Shown here in pieces: positions 45,244 to 53,433 of a DNA stretch of 64,000 bases. Origin of the DNA: Labilithrix sp. (GTDB lineage: Bacteria; Myxococcota; Polyangia; Polyangiales; Polyangiaceae); assembly GCA_028287035.1 (NCBI GenBank), contig JAQBQL010000234.1, forward strand, positions 1 to 64,000, given 5' to 3'. The translations under genes and the position numbers were made by a program. The notes below the pieces were generated by a model. It ran no database searches and was not told the DNA's origin. It saw nothing but the letters and a program-made list of their open reading frames with translations. The first letter of the stretch is position 1. Each line of letters begins with the position of its first letter.

Positions 45244-46373
45244 GCCGTCAGCTCCTTCGCGTACACGCGGTACGTCTTGTACTTCTTCGCGCCCATGAGG
45301 CGGATGCCGGTGTTCACGGCGGCGTTGTCCTCGAGCGTCCACCCGAGCTCGCCCCACGTCATGCCGATGCGCCGGCCGCCCTCGCTCATCTCCGCGTAGA
45401 GGAAGAGCGAGAGGCCCGCGTACTGCCGCTGCAGGCGGTACTTCTTCTTGATGCCGAGGATGAGCATGCGGCCGCTCCGCGCGCCCTGGACCTTGAGGCG
45501 GTAGAGCAGCTTGGCGAGGCCGAACGGGAACAGCTTGCCGTCGAGGTCGGGGATGAGCTCGTTGATGTTGGGCAGCGCGATCGCGACCGCTGCCGGCTCA
45601 CCGTCGATGGTCACGAGCGACGTGATCTCCGGGATCATGAAGAGCTTGAAGTCGGCGGCCATCTTGTCGGCCTCGCGCTTGGTGGCCGGCACGAAGCCCC
45701 AGTTGTCCGACCACGCGTCGTTGAAGACCTCCAGCGTCAGCTTCACGTCGCGCTCGATGTCCTTCTTCGAGAGCGGCCGGGCGACGACCTCGGGCATCGC
45801 ACGGATGTCGTCACGCGCCTTCCGCACCCGCGGGTTCAGGTCGGCCACCTCGTAGCGCCAACCGAAGAGGTCCTTCTCCTTGGCGTACCCAGCCTTCTCG
45901 ATGAGGCCACCCTGGTAGCTGCGCGCGTGCGGGTTGAGGAGCGTCGGCGGGTACTCGAAGCCCTCGACCAGGCAGCCGGCCTCCTCGTTGATGGACAGGT
46001 TGTACGGGCCGCGCGCGCGCTTCATGCCGCGCTTCTTCAGCCAGCCCTCGGCACGCGCCAGCAGCTCGCGGGCGACCTCCTCGTCGTCGATGGTGTCGAG
46101 GAACCCGAAGAAGCCGGTGTCGTCCTTGTGGCGCGCCAGGTGCTCGCGGTCGATCTGCGCGGTGATGCGCCCGACCGGCCGCCCGTTCCGGTACGCGACG
46201 AAGAAGACGCCCTCGGCGTGCTCGAAGAAGGGATTCTTCTTCGGATTGAGGCGATCCCGGAGATCCTGGTCGATGGGCCGGATGAACGCCGGATCGCCCG
46301 CGTAGACGACGTCGACCACGTCGAGGAAGTCCTTGATGTCCGCGCCCATGGGCTTCTCTCTGATTTCGACCAT
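45240..46373 (-). CDS. GNAT-fold N-acyltransferase (YghO / ceramide synthase-like)
   Basis: A 377-residue cytosolic protein of the long GNAT family that includes E. coli YghO. Diagnostic segments are DPAFIRPIDQDLRDRLNPKKNPFFEHAEGVFFVAYRNGRPVGRI split over the N-terminal 90 residues, TGFFGFLDTIDD, GPYNLSINEEAGCLVEGF, FNDAWSDNWGFVP and, at the end, MTWGELGWTLEDN. Such proteins transfer acyl groups to amines; one group is reported as bacterial ceramide synthase. It overlaps the downstream SDR gene by 4 bases, which supports a shared pathway. The ATG at 46373 is chosen over an upstream GTG at 46412. No serine palmitoyltransferase lies in the window. Confidence 0.78.
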   Translation of the reverse strand: MVEIREKPMGADIKDFLDVVDVVYAGDPAFIRPIDQDLRDRLNPKKNPFFEHAEGVFFVAYRNGRPVGRITAQIDREHLARHKDDTGFFGFLDTIDDEEVARELLARAEGWLKKRGMKRARGPYNLSINEEAGCLVEGFEYPPTLLNPHARSYQGGLIEKAGYAKEKDLFGWRYEVADLNPRVRKARDDIRAMPEVVARPLSKKDIERDVKLTLEVFNDAWSDNWGFVPATKREADKMAADFKLFMIPEITSLVTIDGEPAAVAIALPNINELIPDLDGKLFPFGLAKLLYRLKVQGARSGRMLILGIKKKYRLQRQYAGLSLFLYAEMSEGGRRIGMTWGELGWTLEDNAAVNTGIRLMGAKKYKTYRVYAKELTA

Positions 46374-46428
46374 CGTGCCCGGGGTTTTCGCCCGCCCCGG
46401 GCGTGCCGTCAATCGAGCAGAGGCGGGA

Positions 46429-48561
46429 TCATTCGAGGTAGCGCGCGAAGAAACCGAGGAGCTCGGCGTCGCTCTCCACCTTCGCGGCGCGCGTGGTGGC
46501 GCCGCCGTGGCCCGCCGAGGCCGAGACGCGCAGCAGGATCGGCGCCTCGGCGGCCTGCGCGTCCTGCAGGGCCGCGGCCAGCTTGTACGAGTGGAGCGGG
46601 GCGACGCGGACGTCGTGATCGCTGGTCAGGAGGTACGTGGGCGGGTACTTCGTGCCGCGCGCCACGTTGTGGAGCGGCGAGTAGTCCCGGATGGCCTTCG
46701 CCTCGGCGGGCACCGCGAGCGAGCCCATGAAGCCCGTCCAGCCGGCGCCCTCGCCGAAGAGCTGGAAGCGAAACGCGTCGTGCACGCCGACGATGGGCGC
46801 GACGGCGCCGAAGAGATCCGGCCGCTTCACGAGGACCGCGGCGACGAGGAGCCCGCCGCCCGAGCGGCCGAAGATGCCGAGGTGCTTCGGCGAGGTGACC
46901 TTCTGCGCGACGAGCTGCTCGGCGGCGGCGATGAAGTCCTCGTGGCTGACGTGCTTGTTCTCGCGCGACCCGGCGAGGCGCCAGGCGTCGCCGTACTCGC
47001 CTCCGCCGCGCACGTTTGCGACGGCGAGGGCGCCGCCCTGCTCGAGCCACGCCATCGTCATGGCGCGGTACACCGGGAGGTACGGAACGCCGCCGACGCC
47101 GTAACCGGTGAGGAGCGTCTTCGTGCTCGGGCCGCGCTTCGCGCCCTTCTTCGCCGTGACGGAGAGCGGGATCTTGGTCTTGGTGCCGTCGCTCGCGGCG
47201 TAGAACGAGAGCGTCGTCTCGTAGTCGTCGGGCGCATAGGGCAGCGGGACGGGCCGGAACGGCGTGAGCGTCGCCTTTCCGAGATCGTAGCGGAAGGCGG
47301 TCCGCGGCCGCGCGAACGACTCGACCGAGATCGAGACCGCCGTGGCGCCCTCGCCGTCGGGCGCGCCGAGCGACCCGTGCGATGCCCCGGGCAGCGGCAC
47401 CTCGCCGAGCTGCTTCCCCGACGTGTCGTGGACGGTGATGCGCGTCCGTGCATCATGCACGTATTCGACGAGCAGCCGGTGCCCGACCAGGGACGCCGAG
47501 TCGATGTTGTCGGCGCTCGCGACGAGGACGTCCCGCCACGCGCGCGGCTCGGGCTGGCTCAGGTCGACGGAGACGATGCGCCGGTTCGGCGCCTGCTCGT
47601 TGGTCTGCACGTAGAACGTCGCGCCTTCGTTGCCGACGAACAGGTACTCACCGCGCAGGCCGGTGGCGAGCGGGACCGGCTTCGCCGCGGGCTTGCTCAG
47701 GTCGAGGACGTGGAGCTCCTCTTCGCTGCGGTCGCCGACCTCGCCGTCGCCGGTCTCGAGCACGAGGTAGCGGCCGTCGCCCGTGAGGTGCGGGCGGAAC
47801 TGCCACGTCGGGTGGTCCGGTCGCTCGTAGACGACCACGTCGGCGCTCGCATCGGTGCCGACGACGTGGCGGTACACCTTGTGGTCGTGGTCGGGCTCGG
47901 AGAGCTCCTTGCCGGCGGCCGGCGCCGGGAAGCGGCTGTAGTAGACGACCTTCCCGTCACGCGTGAGCTGGGGCGGGTAGTACTTGAGCCAGGGCAGCGC
48001 CTCCGGCAGATCGCGACCGGTCGCCACGTCGCGAAGGTGCCACGTCGTCCAGTCGCCGCCGCCGCTCGCGAGGCCGTACGCGACGCGCGAGCCGTCGCCT
48101 GCCACCTCGTAGGCGGTGAACGAGAGCTTGCCGTCGGGCGAGAGGACCTGCGGGTCGACGAGCGTGCGCGGCGCGCCGTTCTCGCCGTCGGCGACGACAA
48201 GCGTGGACTGGGGCTTCACGCCGTCGTCCTGGCGCCAGAACCAGCGGCCACCCCGTACGACCGGCGCGCTGCTTTCGCCGATCGCGGAGAGCGCGCCGAG
48301 CGTCCGCGCGTACGAGGCGCGCGCCGGCAGATCGGCGAGCACGCGCGACGTGAGCTCGTTCTCGGCCGCCACCCAGGCCCGCGTGGCGGGCGCATCGAGC
48401 TGCTCGAGCGGCCGGAACGGGTCGGCGACCTGCATGCCCGCGATCGTCTCGACGAGGTCGACGCGCGGAGCCGCCGGATAGCGCGAGGAGGGGGCGCGGG
48501 GCGGAGCCGACGCCGGAGCGCACGACGCCGCGAGCGCGACGAGGAAGAGGAGGCGCCGCAA
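46429..48561 (-). CDS. prolyl oligopeptidase family serine peptidase
   Basis: A 710-residue exported peptidase with signal peptide ending AASC (lipobox-like). Residues about 35-440 form the seven-bladed propeller gate (RVDLVETIAGMQVADPFRPLEQLD opens it). The alpha/beta-hydrolase domain has the nucleophile in FGRSGGGLL (in place of the usual GGSNGG), the acid in TSDHDVRVAPLHSYK, and the base in SAGHGG. ALAVANVRGGGEYG is the family segment ahead of the nucleophile. It should cleave proline-containing peptides up to about 30 residues in the periplasm or outside. It is the second gene after the HtrA protease gene, 3 bases downstream. Confidence 0.92.
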   Translation of the reverse strand: MRRLLFLVALAASCAPASAPPRAPSSRYPAAPRVDLVETIAGMQVADPFRPLEQLDAPATRAWVAAENELTSRVLADLPARASYARTLGALSAIGESSAPVVRGGRWFWRQDDGVKPQSTLVVADGENGAPRTLVDPQVLSPDGKLSFTAYEVAGDGSRVAYGLASGGGDWTTWHLRDVATGRDLPEALPWLKYYPPQLTRDGKVVYYSRFPAPAAGKELSEPDHDHKVYRHVVGTDASADVVVYERPDHPTWQFRPHLTGDGRYLVLETGDGEVGDRSEEELHVLDLSKPAAKPVPLATGLRGEYLFVGNEGATFYVQTNEQAPNRRIVSVDLSQPEPRAWRDVLVASADNIDSASLVGHRLLVEYVHDARTRITVHDTSGKQLGEVPLPGASHGSLGAPDGEGATAVSISVESFARPRTAFRYDLGKATLTPFRPVPLPYAPDDYETTLSFYAASDGTKTKIPLSVTAKKGAKRGPSTKTLLTGYGVGGVPYLPVYRAMTMAWLEQGGALAVANVRGGGEYGDAWRLAGSRENKHVSHEDFIAAAEQLVAQKVTSPKHLGIFGRSGGGLLVAAVLVKRPDLFGAVAPIVGVHDAFRFQLFGEGAGWTGFMGSLAVPAEAKAIRDYSPLHNVARGTKYPPTYLLTSDHDVRVAPLHSYKLAAALQDAQAAEAPILLRVSASAGHGGATTRAAKVESDAELLGFFARYLE

Positions 48562-48564
48562 CGG

Positions 48565-49989
48565 CTACTTCTTCATCGCTGCATAGAAGCTCGCGTCGCG
48601 ACGGCGCACGCGGACGAGGAGCTGGCCGTCCTTGGCTGCCTCGGAGAGCTGGTTCGAGCTCGGCTCGGCGATGCCGTCCGCCTCGATGATGACGTCGCTC
48701 GGCTTCAGGCCCGCACGGTCGGCGGCGGAGCCCGGCACGATGGTCGTGATGATCGGCAGCGGCTTCTGCGGAAGGCCGAGCTGCTGCGCCTGCGCCGCCG
48801 TGAGGTCGCGCACCGAGAGGCCGAGGCCGGACTGCGGGACGCCCTGCTGCTGCACGGGCAGCGGCGGGACCGGCGGCTCGGGCTTCGCGGTCAGCGTCAT
48901 GTTCGTGCCGTACTTCTTGCCGTCGCGGATGATCTCGAGCTGCACCGTCTGGCCGACGTCGTGCGAGATGACCTCGCGCACGAGCTCGCGCCCGTCGATG
49001 ACCTTCTTGCCCCCGACCGCGCCGATGATGTCCCCGGGCTTGATGTTCGCCTTCTGGGCCGGCCCGCCGTCGCTGATCGAGTTGACGAGCACGCCGGCGC
49101 GCGGGTCGACCTTCATGGCCGACGCGAGCTCGGGGGTGAGGTCCTGGATGCCCACGCCGAGCCAGGAGCGCTGCACGTGGCCCTGCTTGACGATCTGCTC
49201 GGCGACGCGGCGCGCGAGGTTCGACGGCACCGCGAAGCCGATGCCGCTGCCGCGCCCGACGATCATGGTGTTGATGCCGAGGACTCGGCCGTCGAGATCG
49301 CACAGCGGACCGCCGGAGTTTCCGGGGTTGATGCTGGCGTCGGTCTGGAGGTAGTCCTCGATCGCGTTCATGCCGAGGCCGCCGCGGCCCTTCGCCGAGA
49401 GCACGCCGGTCGTCACGGTGTAGCCGAGGCCGAACGGCGAGCCGATCGCGATGGTCCACTCGCCGACCCGCGATGCGTCCGAGTCGCCCAGCTTCGCGGC
49501 GGGCAGGCCGCTGCCCTCGATCTTGATGACCGCCAGATCGGTGGCCGGATCGCGGCCGAGCAGCTTCGCCGGCAGGAGGCGCCCGTCGCGCAGGCGGACG
49601 TTGATGGTGAGCGAGTGATCGATGACGTGGTTGTTCGTCAGGATCGATCCATCGGGCGTGAAGATGACGCCCGACCCGGTGCCGTGCTCGATCGGCGAGT
49701 CCTGGTTGCGACCGAAGAGGCGCGTGATCTGGTCCGCGTTCTCGTCGCGGGCCGTCGTCTCGATCTGGACGACGCTCGGGCTCACCTTCTCGGCGACCGA
49801 CACGAACGCGTCGGACAGCTTGCGCGCCTCGGCGACCGCGGCCGGCGCCGGCGTCGCAGGCTTCGGATCACCAGGCGTCGCCTGGGCGTGCGCGGTGGAC
49901 GTGATCGACGCCGCGCCGAGCCCGAGCCCGAGCGACAGCACGAAGATGGAGACGCCACGCGCGCGACCCGGAAGAAAGCTCGAACCCAT
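48565..49989 (-). CDS. DegP/HtrA-type periplasmic serine protease
   Basis: A 474-residue HtrA protease. A signal peptide (about 1-36, ending TAHAQA) precedes the trypsin-like domain with the catalytic triad: TNNHVID (His), PATDLAVIKIE (Asp) and NPGNSGGPL (Ser). Two PDZ domains follow (RSWLGVGIQDLTPELAS; GLGLSVRDLTAAQAQQLG). It degrades or refolds damaged envelope proteins. The start is the ATG at 49989, 7 bases after a TAGGGT box; upstream in-frame sequence has no signal character. It is followed after 3 bases by prolyl oligopeptidase, so the pair may form a proteolytic operon that processes proteins and then short peptides. Confidence 0.95.
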   Translation of the reverse strand: MGSSFLPGRARGVSIFVLSLGLGLGAASITSTAHAQATPGDPKPATPAPAAVAEARKLSDAFVSVAEKVSPSVVQIETTARDENADQITRLFGRNQDSPIEHGTGSGVIFTPDGSILTNNHVIDHSLTINVRLRDGRLLPAKLLGRDPATDLAVIKIEGSGLPAAKLGDSDASRVGEWTIAIGSPFGLGYTVTTGVLSAKGRGGLGMNAIEDYLQTDASINPGNSGGPLCDLDGRVLGINTMIVGRGSGIGFAVPSNLARRVAEQIVKQGHVQRSWLGVGIQDLTPELASAMKVDPRAGVLVNSISDGGPAQKANIKPGDIIGAVGGKKVIDGRELVREVISHDVGQTVQLEIIRDGKKYGTNMTLTAKPEPPVPPLPVQQQGVPQSGLGLSVRDLTAAQAQQLGLPQKPLPIITTIVPGSAADRAGLKPSDVIIEADGIAEPSSNQLSEAAKDGQLLVRVRRRDASFYAAMKK

Positions 49990-49996
49990 GCGACCC

Positions 49997-50002
49997 ACCC
50001 TA
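49997..50002 (-). promoter_or_regulatory. -10-like TAGGGT for the HtrA gene
   Basis: Reads TAGGGT on the minus strand, 7 bases before the ATG at 49989. There is no Shine-Dalgarno; leaderless transcription is inferred. Confidence 0.4.
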
Positions 50003-50027
50003 GCAAAGGCGCGGGCCGCCGGAAAAT

Positions 50028-51062
50028 TCAGGCGAAGCGTTCGACGATCCGCGACCACGCCACGGCCCCGGTGGCCATGGCGCCGTCGTGCAGCCCGCCG
50101 CCCGGCGCGTCGAGATCCGTGAGCTCCAGGGTGGCGGCGCCCCGGAGCAGCGCGAGCCGTCGGCCGAGCCGCACGAGCGCTGCCATGAGCGGGCGCGGGT
50201 CGAGCGCGGGGTCGACCGCGAAGCGCCCCAGCAGACCGCGGCGCGCCGGCAGGAACGGCGGATCGAGCGACATCACGGTGAGGCTCGCGCTCGCGCGCAC
50301 CACGCCCGCCTGGTCGAGCGCGACGATCTCGCTCTGGTCGGTGGCGGTCGGACGGGCGAGGTGCGCCGCGAGCGCCCCCACGAACGTCGCATCGACGGCG
50401 CGCGGGCGATCGAACCGGATGTCACCCTGGGCCCGTCGCCGCGCCGCGAGCGCCGGATCGAGGAGCGCGATCGGGAGGGCGTCGTTCGGTGTCGCGACGC
50501 GCGCCACGTACGGCTCGCTCCCGGTGGGCGTCGTCGCCCCCTCGGTCGCGATGCGGGCGGTCCACGACACCGGCGTGTATCCGACGACGCGGTAGAACGC
50601 ATGCGCCGGGTTGGGCTCGAGCACCTCGGCGGCGAGCACGACGGGAGCCCCGCGGCTCAGCTGCTTGGCGACGCCGGCGAGCCCCGCGAGCAGCGCTCGT
50701 CCTGCGCCGCGCACGCGGCTCCGCTCGGACACGATGAGCGAGCGGACCTCGCACGTGAAGGGCGTCGACTCGTCCACGCCGTGCCGCTCGAACCACCCCT
50801 CGACCTGGCCGACCACCTGACGATCGACCGCCGCGACCACGTGCACGTGCCGCCCGAGGACCGGCTGGCCACCGCGCACGCGCGCGTCCTCGGCGAGGCG
50901 GTAGGCGAGCTGCTCGTAGACCCTGGCGTCGCGCGTTCCGGCGTACCCGCCCCAGGCCTCGTGCGCGTCCCAGAGCTCCCGCCAGAGGCCCGCGATCGCG
51001 AAGCCCTCCTCGGGGCGCGCGCCGCGGATCTCGAGCGAGGCCGGCTGCGTCACGGCGGCCAA
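50028..51062 (-). CDS. GNAT family acetyltransferase
   Basis: A 344-residue protein with an N-terminal GNAT domain: LEIRGARPEEGFAIAGLWREL, CEVRSLIVSERSRVRGAGRALLAGL (the acetyl-CoA pyrophosphate loop RxxGAG), and EPNPAHAFYRVVGYTPV. The C-terminal half (LPIALLDPALAARRR, SLTVMSLDPPFLPARR, PRPLMAALVRLGRRLALLRGA) looks like a second, degenerate GNAT repeat. The acceptor is unknown. Its start lies within the last 13 bases of truA on the same strand, so the two genes are co-translated and probably co-transcribed, together with the small lipoprotein gene upstream. Confidence 0.78.
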   Translation of the reverse strand: MAAVTQPASLEIRGARPEEGFAIAGLWRELWDAHEAWGGYAGTRDARVYEQLAYRLAEDARVRGGQPVLGRHVHVVAAVDRQVVGQVEGWFERHGVDESTPFTCEVRSLIVSERSRVRGAGRALLAGLAGVAKQLSRGAPVVLAAEVLEPNPAHAFYRVVGYTPVSWTARIATEGATTPTGSEPYVARVATPNDALPIALLDPALAARRRAQGDIRFDRPRAVDATFVGALAAHLARPTATDQSEIVALDQAGVVRASASLTVMSLDPPFLPARRGLLGRFAVDPALDPRPLMAALVRLGRRLALLRGAATLELTDLDAPGGGLHDGAMATGAVAWSRIVERFA

Positions 51063-51853
51063 GGGTCACCGGCTTCGGGAGGGAGGGCCACGTCGATGTG
51101 CTCGAGCGTGAGGCCGTGCGCCGGCGCGGTCTGGCCGACCGTGATGCGGTCCTTGCTCGTCGTCGGGTCGAGCGCGCTCGCGATCGTGCCCTCGGGGAGG
51201 ATGTCGCGCGCGACGTCGACCAGCGTGCCGACGAGGATCCGCACCATGTTGTACATGAACGAGTTGCCCTCGATCGTCACCGTCCACAGGCGGGGATCGT
51301 TCGCGAGCTGCTCGACGCGGATCGCGTGCATCGTGCGAACGGTGATGACCCGTTCGTCACGCACCGAGCGGAAGGCAGCGAAGTCGTGCGTACCGAGCAC
51401 GCTCTGAGCTTCGCGCCGGAGCTTCTCCATGTCCATGTCGTAACCGACGCGCCACGCGCGATGACGCAGCAAGGCGTCGGGCACCTTGTCGCGGACGATG
51501 AGGTAGCGGTAGCGCTTCCGCCGGCTCGTGAAGCGCGGGTTGTAGCGAAGCGGCACCGCGCGTGCGGCGCGAACGCTCACGTCGTCCGGGAGGTTCTGAT
51601 TGAGCTGGAGGACCCAGCCGCGCGGCGGCATGAAGAGGCGCGCATCGAAGCCGGCGAGCTGACCCTCGGCATGGACGCCCGCGTCGGTGCGGCTGCAGCC
51701 GCGCGGTCCCTCGGCGCGCGGATCGAGCGCGAGGATGGCGCCCCGCAGCACCTCCTCGACGGTGCGCACGCTCTTCTGCGTCGCCCATCCCGAGAAGCCC
51801 GAGCCGTCGTAACCGAGCGTGAGGAGCACGCCGTGCTCCGGCAGGTGGCTCAT
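51050..51853 (-). CDS. truA: tRNA pseudouridine(38-40) synthase TruA
   Basis: A 267-residue TruA, which makes pseudouridine at positions 38-40 of tRNA anticodon arms. VLLTLGYDGSGFSGWATQ opens the protein, CSRTDAGVHAEGQLAGFD contains the catalytic aspartate, and RYRYLI, FAAFRSV and NSFMYNMVRILVGTLVDVA are all family-typical. The ATG at 51853 overlaps the stop of the preceding lipoprotein gene (ATGA), and the 3' end overlaps the GNAT gene by 13 bases. Confidence 0.95.
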   Translation of the reverse strand: MSHLPEHGVLLTLGYDGSGFSGWATQKSVRTVEEVLRGAILALDPRAEGPRGCSRTDAGVHAEGQLAGFDARLFMPPRGWVLQLNQNLPDDVSVRAARAVPLRYNPRFTSRRKRYRYLIVRDKVPDALLRHRAWRVGYDMDMEKLRREAQSVLGTHDFAAFRSVRDERVITVRTMHAIRVEQLANDPRLWTVTIEGNSFMYNMVRILVGTLVDVARDILPEGTIASALDPTTSKDRITVGQTAPAHGLTLEHIDVALPPEAGDPWPP

Positions 51854-52146
51854 CCGCCCTGGGGTCCGGCGTCCGCGATCGCCGCGCTGCCGTCGGGGAT
51901 GTCGACGCTCTCGTCGGGCGGGGTGCCGGTCGCGCCGGAGACGAGCGGCGGCGCGGCCACGCACGTGCGCGAGGAGCACACGCCGGAGAGGCAGTCGTCA
52001 CCGCGCAGGCACTCGTCACCGATCGGGCTGCGCGTCTCGCCGCACGCCGCCACGATCACCACCGCGAGGAGCGCGAGCAACGCTCCGCGGCGGCGGAAAG
52101 GCAGCGCAGCTCGCGAACGCGCTCGCGCAGGAGACCAGGAGCGCAC
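51850..52146 (-). CDS. small cysteine-containing lipoprotein
   Basis: A 98-residue exported protein from a GTG start. A basic N-terminus (RSWSPARARSRAALPFRRR) leads to a hydrophobic run ALLALLAVVIVAAC with lipobox VAAC. One short disulfide module follows (CLRGDDCLSGVCSSRTC), like single copies of the C..D.DC.sG.C repeat in the 32.5-kb lipoprotein, then a Pro/Asp/Gly tail. It overlaps truA by 4 bases. No Shine-Dalgarno is visible, and the AgmX/PglI gene ends 9 bases upstream, so it is read as part of that unit. Function unknown. Confidence 0.6.
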   Translation of the reverse strand: MRSWSPARARSRAALPFRRRGALLALLAVVIVAACGETRSPIGDECLRGDDCLSGVCSSRTCVAAPPLVSGATGTPPDESVDIPDGSAAIADAGPQGG

Positions 52147-52155
52147 GCGCGCCCG

Positions 52156-52779
52156 CTACTGCCGGGGGACGAAGTTGATCGGAACGCTCACGTCGACGCA
52201 GCCGCCCTTCGGCGCCGGAAAGCTCGTGCTGCGGAAGTTGTTCACGACGCACGTGGCGACGCCGGGGTTCGAGGCGAGCTCGTTGTTCGTCGCCGAGGCC
52301 GAGCACGCTTGCCCGTTGGCGCCGATGCGCACGGAGATGGACATCTTCCCGCGGAGCGTCGGGTCCTGCGCGAGCGCGTTGTCGTAGCAGCGGTGGCTCT
52401 GCTTGGCGCGGAACGCGAGCGCGCTCTCCACGTCAGTGGTCGCCGTGCCGGTGCACTGCTTCACGTCACACTGGTTGCTCAGCTGGACGGTGTTGGTCTT
52501 CTTGCCGCCGTCGTCGGCGGGCGCTGCGTCCTCGACCACGGGCGGCGGCGGGATGTCGTCGTCCGGGTTCTTGGTGGGGCGCGGCGGAGGCGCGGCATCG
52601 GCCACGACGATGGTGGTCCCGCCGTCCGGCTTCTGGCAGGCGCGCCAGCCGATGATGGCGCCGATGGCGCCGAGGAGGAGGACAGCGAGGAGGATGAACT
52701 TCCCGTTTCCGCCCGAAGGAACGCCGGCAGGCGCGCGCGAGGGGCGCATCGACGCGGGCGGCGGTGGTTTCGAGGCCAT
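52156..52779 (-). CDS. AgmX/PglI C-terminal domain protein
   Basis: A 207-residue inner-membrane protein with the TonB-like layout: a short Pro-rich cytosolic tail, one transmembrane helix (FILLAVLLLGAIGAIIGW, about residues 28-46), a Pro/Asp-rich periplasmic spacer, and a C-terminal domain (SHRCYDNALAQDPTLRGKMSISVRIGANG, split) with conserved cysteines at CYDNAL, GQACSAS, VATCVV and GGCVDV. This is the AgmX/PglI domain named from Myxococcus gliding proteins. A role in energised envelope transport or motility is inferred from family names only. TATACT lies 9 bases before the ATG. Confidence 0.78.
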   Translation of the reverse strand: MASKPPPPASMRPSRAPAGVPSGGNGKFILLAVLLLGAIGAIIGWRACQKPDGGTTIVVADAAPPPRPTKNPDDDIPPPPVVEDAAPADDGGKKTNTVQLSNQCDVKQCTGTATTDVESALAFRAKQSHRCYDNALAQDPTLRGKMSISVRIGANGQACSASATNNELASNPGVATCVVNNFRSTSFPAPKGGCVDVSVPINFVPRQ

Positions 52780-52788
52780 GTGGCGGCG

Positions 52789-52794
52789 AGTATA
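52789..52794 (-). promoter_or_regulatory. -10 TATACT for the AgmX/PglI gene
   Basis: Reads TATACT (5 of 6 matches to TATAAT) on the minus strand, 9 bases before the ATG at 52779. No Shine-Dalgarno lies in the gap. A TTGTGA 15 bases upstream could be a closely spaced -35. Confidence 0.5.
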
Positions 52795-52809
52795 CGAGAG
52801 TTTCGACCG

Positions 52810-53391
52810 TCACAAAGCTTCGCGAGCTTCGTGGACGTACAGGGTGAGGGTCGTGTCGCCGTGGCGCCGGCTCCGGTCCTGGGCGAGCCCCGGGATCGCG
52901 GGGGCGGCATCGCTCGACGCGTGCTCGAGGACGAGGACGCCGCCAGTCGCGAGGAGCGAGGCCGTCCGCGCCAGGATGTCGGCAAACGCCGGCGTGGGCA
53001 CGTCGGCATACGGCGGGTCGAGGAACACGAGCCCGAACGGACCGTCGATCCGGTCGAGCGCGCGGTCGACCCGGCTCGCCACGACGCGCGCGATGCGCAG
53101 GGCGTCCAGCGCCTTCACGTTCTTCTGGATCGCCGCGATGGCGTCTTTTCCCTGCTCGACGAGCACGGCGCGGGCGGCGCCGCGCGAGAGCGCCTCGAAG
53201 GCGAGCGCCCCGGTGCCGGCGTAGAGATCGAGGACCGCCGGCCCCGGCGTCTCTTCGTCCGGCGTGAGCACCCCGTCCGAGACGAGCATCGAGAAGAGCG
53301 CCTCGCGCACGCGGTCCGAGGTCGGACGCGTGGTGGTCCCTCGTGGAGCCTCGATCGCGCGGGAACGCCAGCGCCCTCCGGTGATGCGCAT
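52810..53391 (-). CDS. rsmD: 16S rRNA (guanine966-N2)-methyltransferase RsmD
   Basis: A 193-residue methyltransferase. It begins MRITGGRWRSRAIEAP and RPTSDRVREALFSML, then has the SAM-binding motif LDLYAGTGALAFEALSRGA and the N6/N2-amino methylase catalytic motif VFLDPPYADV. Order and length match RsmD, which methylates G966 of 16S rRNA. It stands alone; coaD, often its partner, is not adjacent. TAGGCT lies 11 bases before the ATG, and its promoter interleaves with that of the divergent gene at 53434. Confidence 0.93.
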   Translation of the reverse strand: MRITGGRWRSRAIEAPRGTTTRPTSDRVREALFSMLVSDGVLTPDEETPGPAVLDLYAGTGALAFEALSRGAARAVLVEQGKDAIAAIQKNVKALDALRIARVVASRVDRALDRIDGPFGLVFLDPPYADVPTPAFADILARTASLLATGGVLVLEHASSDAAPAIPGLAQDRSRRHGDTTLTLYVHEAREAL

Positions 53392-53402
53392 TCTGCGACC
53401 CG

Positions 53403-53408
53403 AGCCTA
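53403..53408 (-). promoter_or_regulatory. -10-like TAGGCT for rsmD
   Basis: Reads TAGGCT on the minus strand, 11 bases before the ATG at 53391, inside a 42-base divergent gap. Confidence 0.35.
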
Positions 53409-53419
53409 GCCGAGACGGG

Positions 53420-53425
53420 TACGAT
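53420..53425 (+). promoter_or_regulatory. -10-like TACGAT for the PEGA-like gene
   Basis: TACGAT lies 8 bases before the ATG at 53434. With the rsmD box only 11 bases away on the other strand, the two polymerase footprints must overlap. Confidence 0.4.
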
Positions 53426-53433
53426 TCGCGTCG

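Noticed and set aside
46333..50595. 1420-codon open frame on the plus strand
   Set aside because: Antisense to prolyl oligopeptidase, HtrA and a GNAT gene, all with clear catalytic motifs on the minus strand. No recognisable domain of its own.
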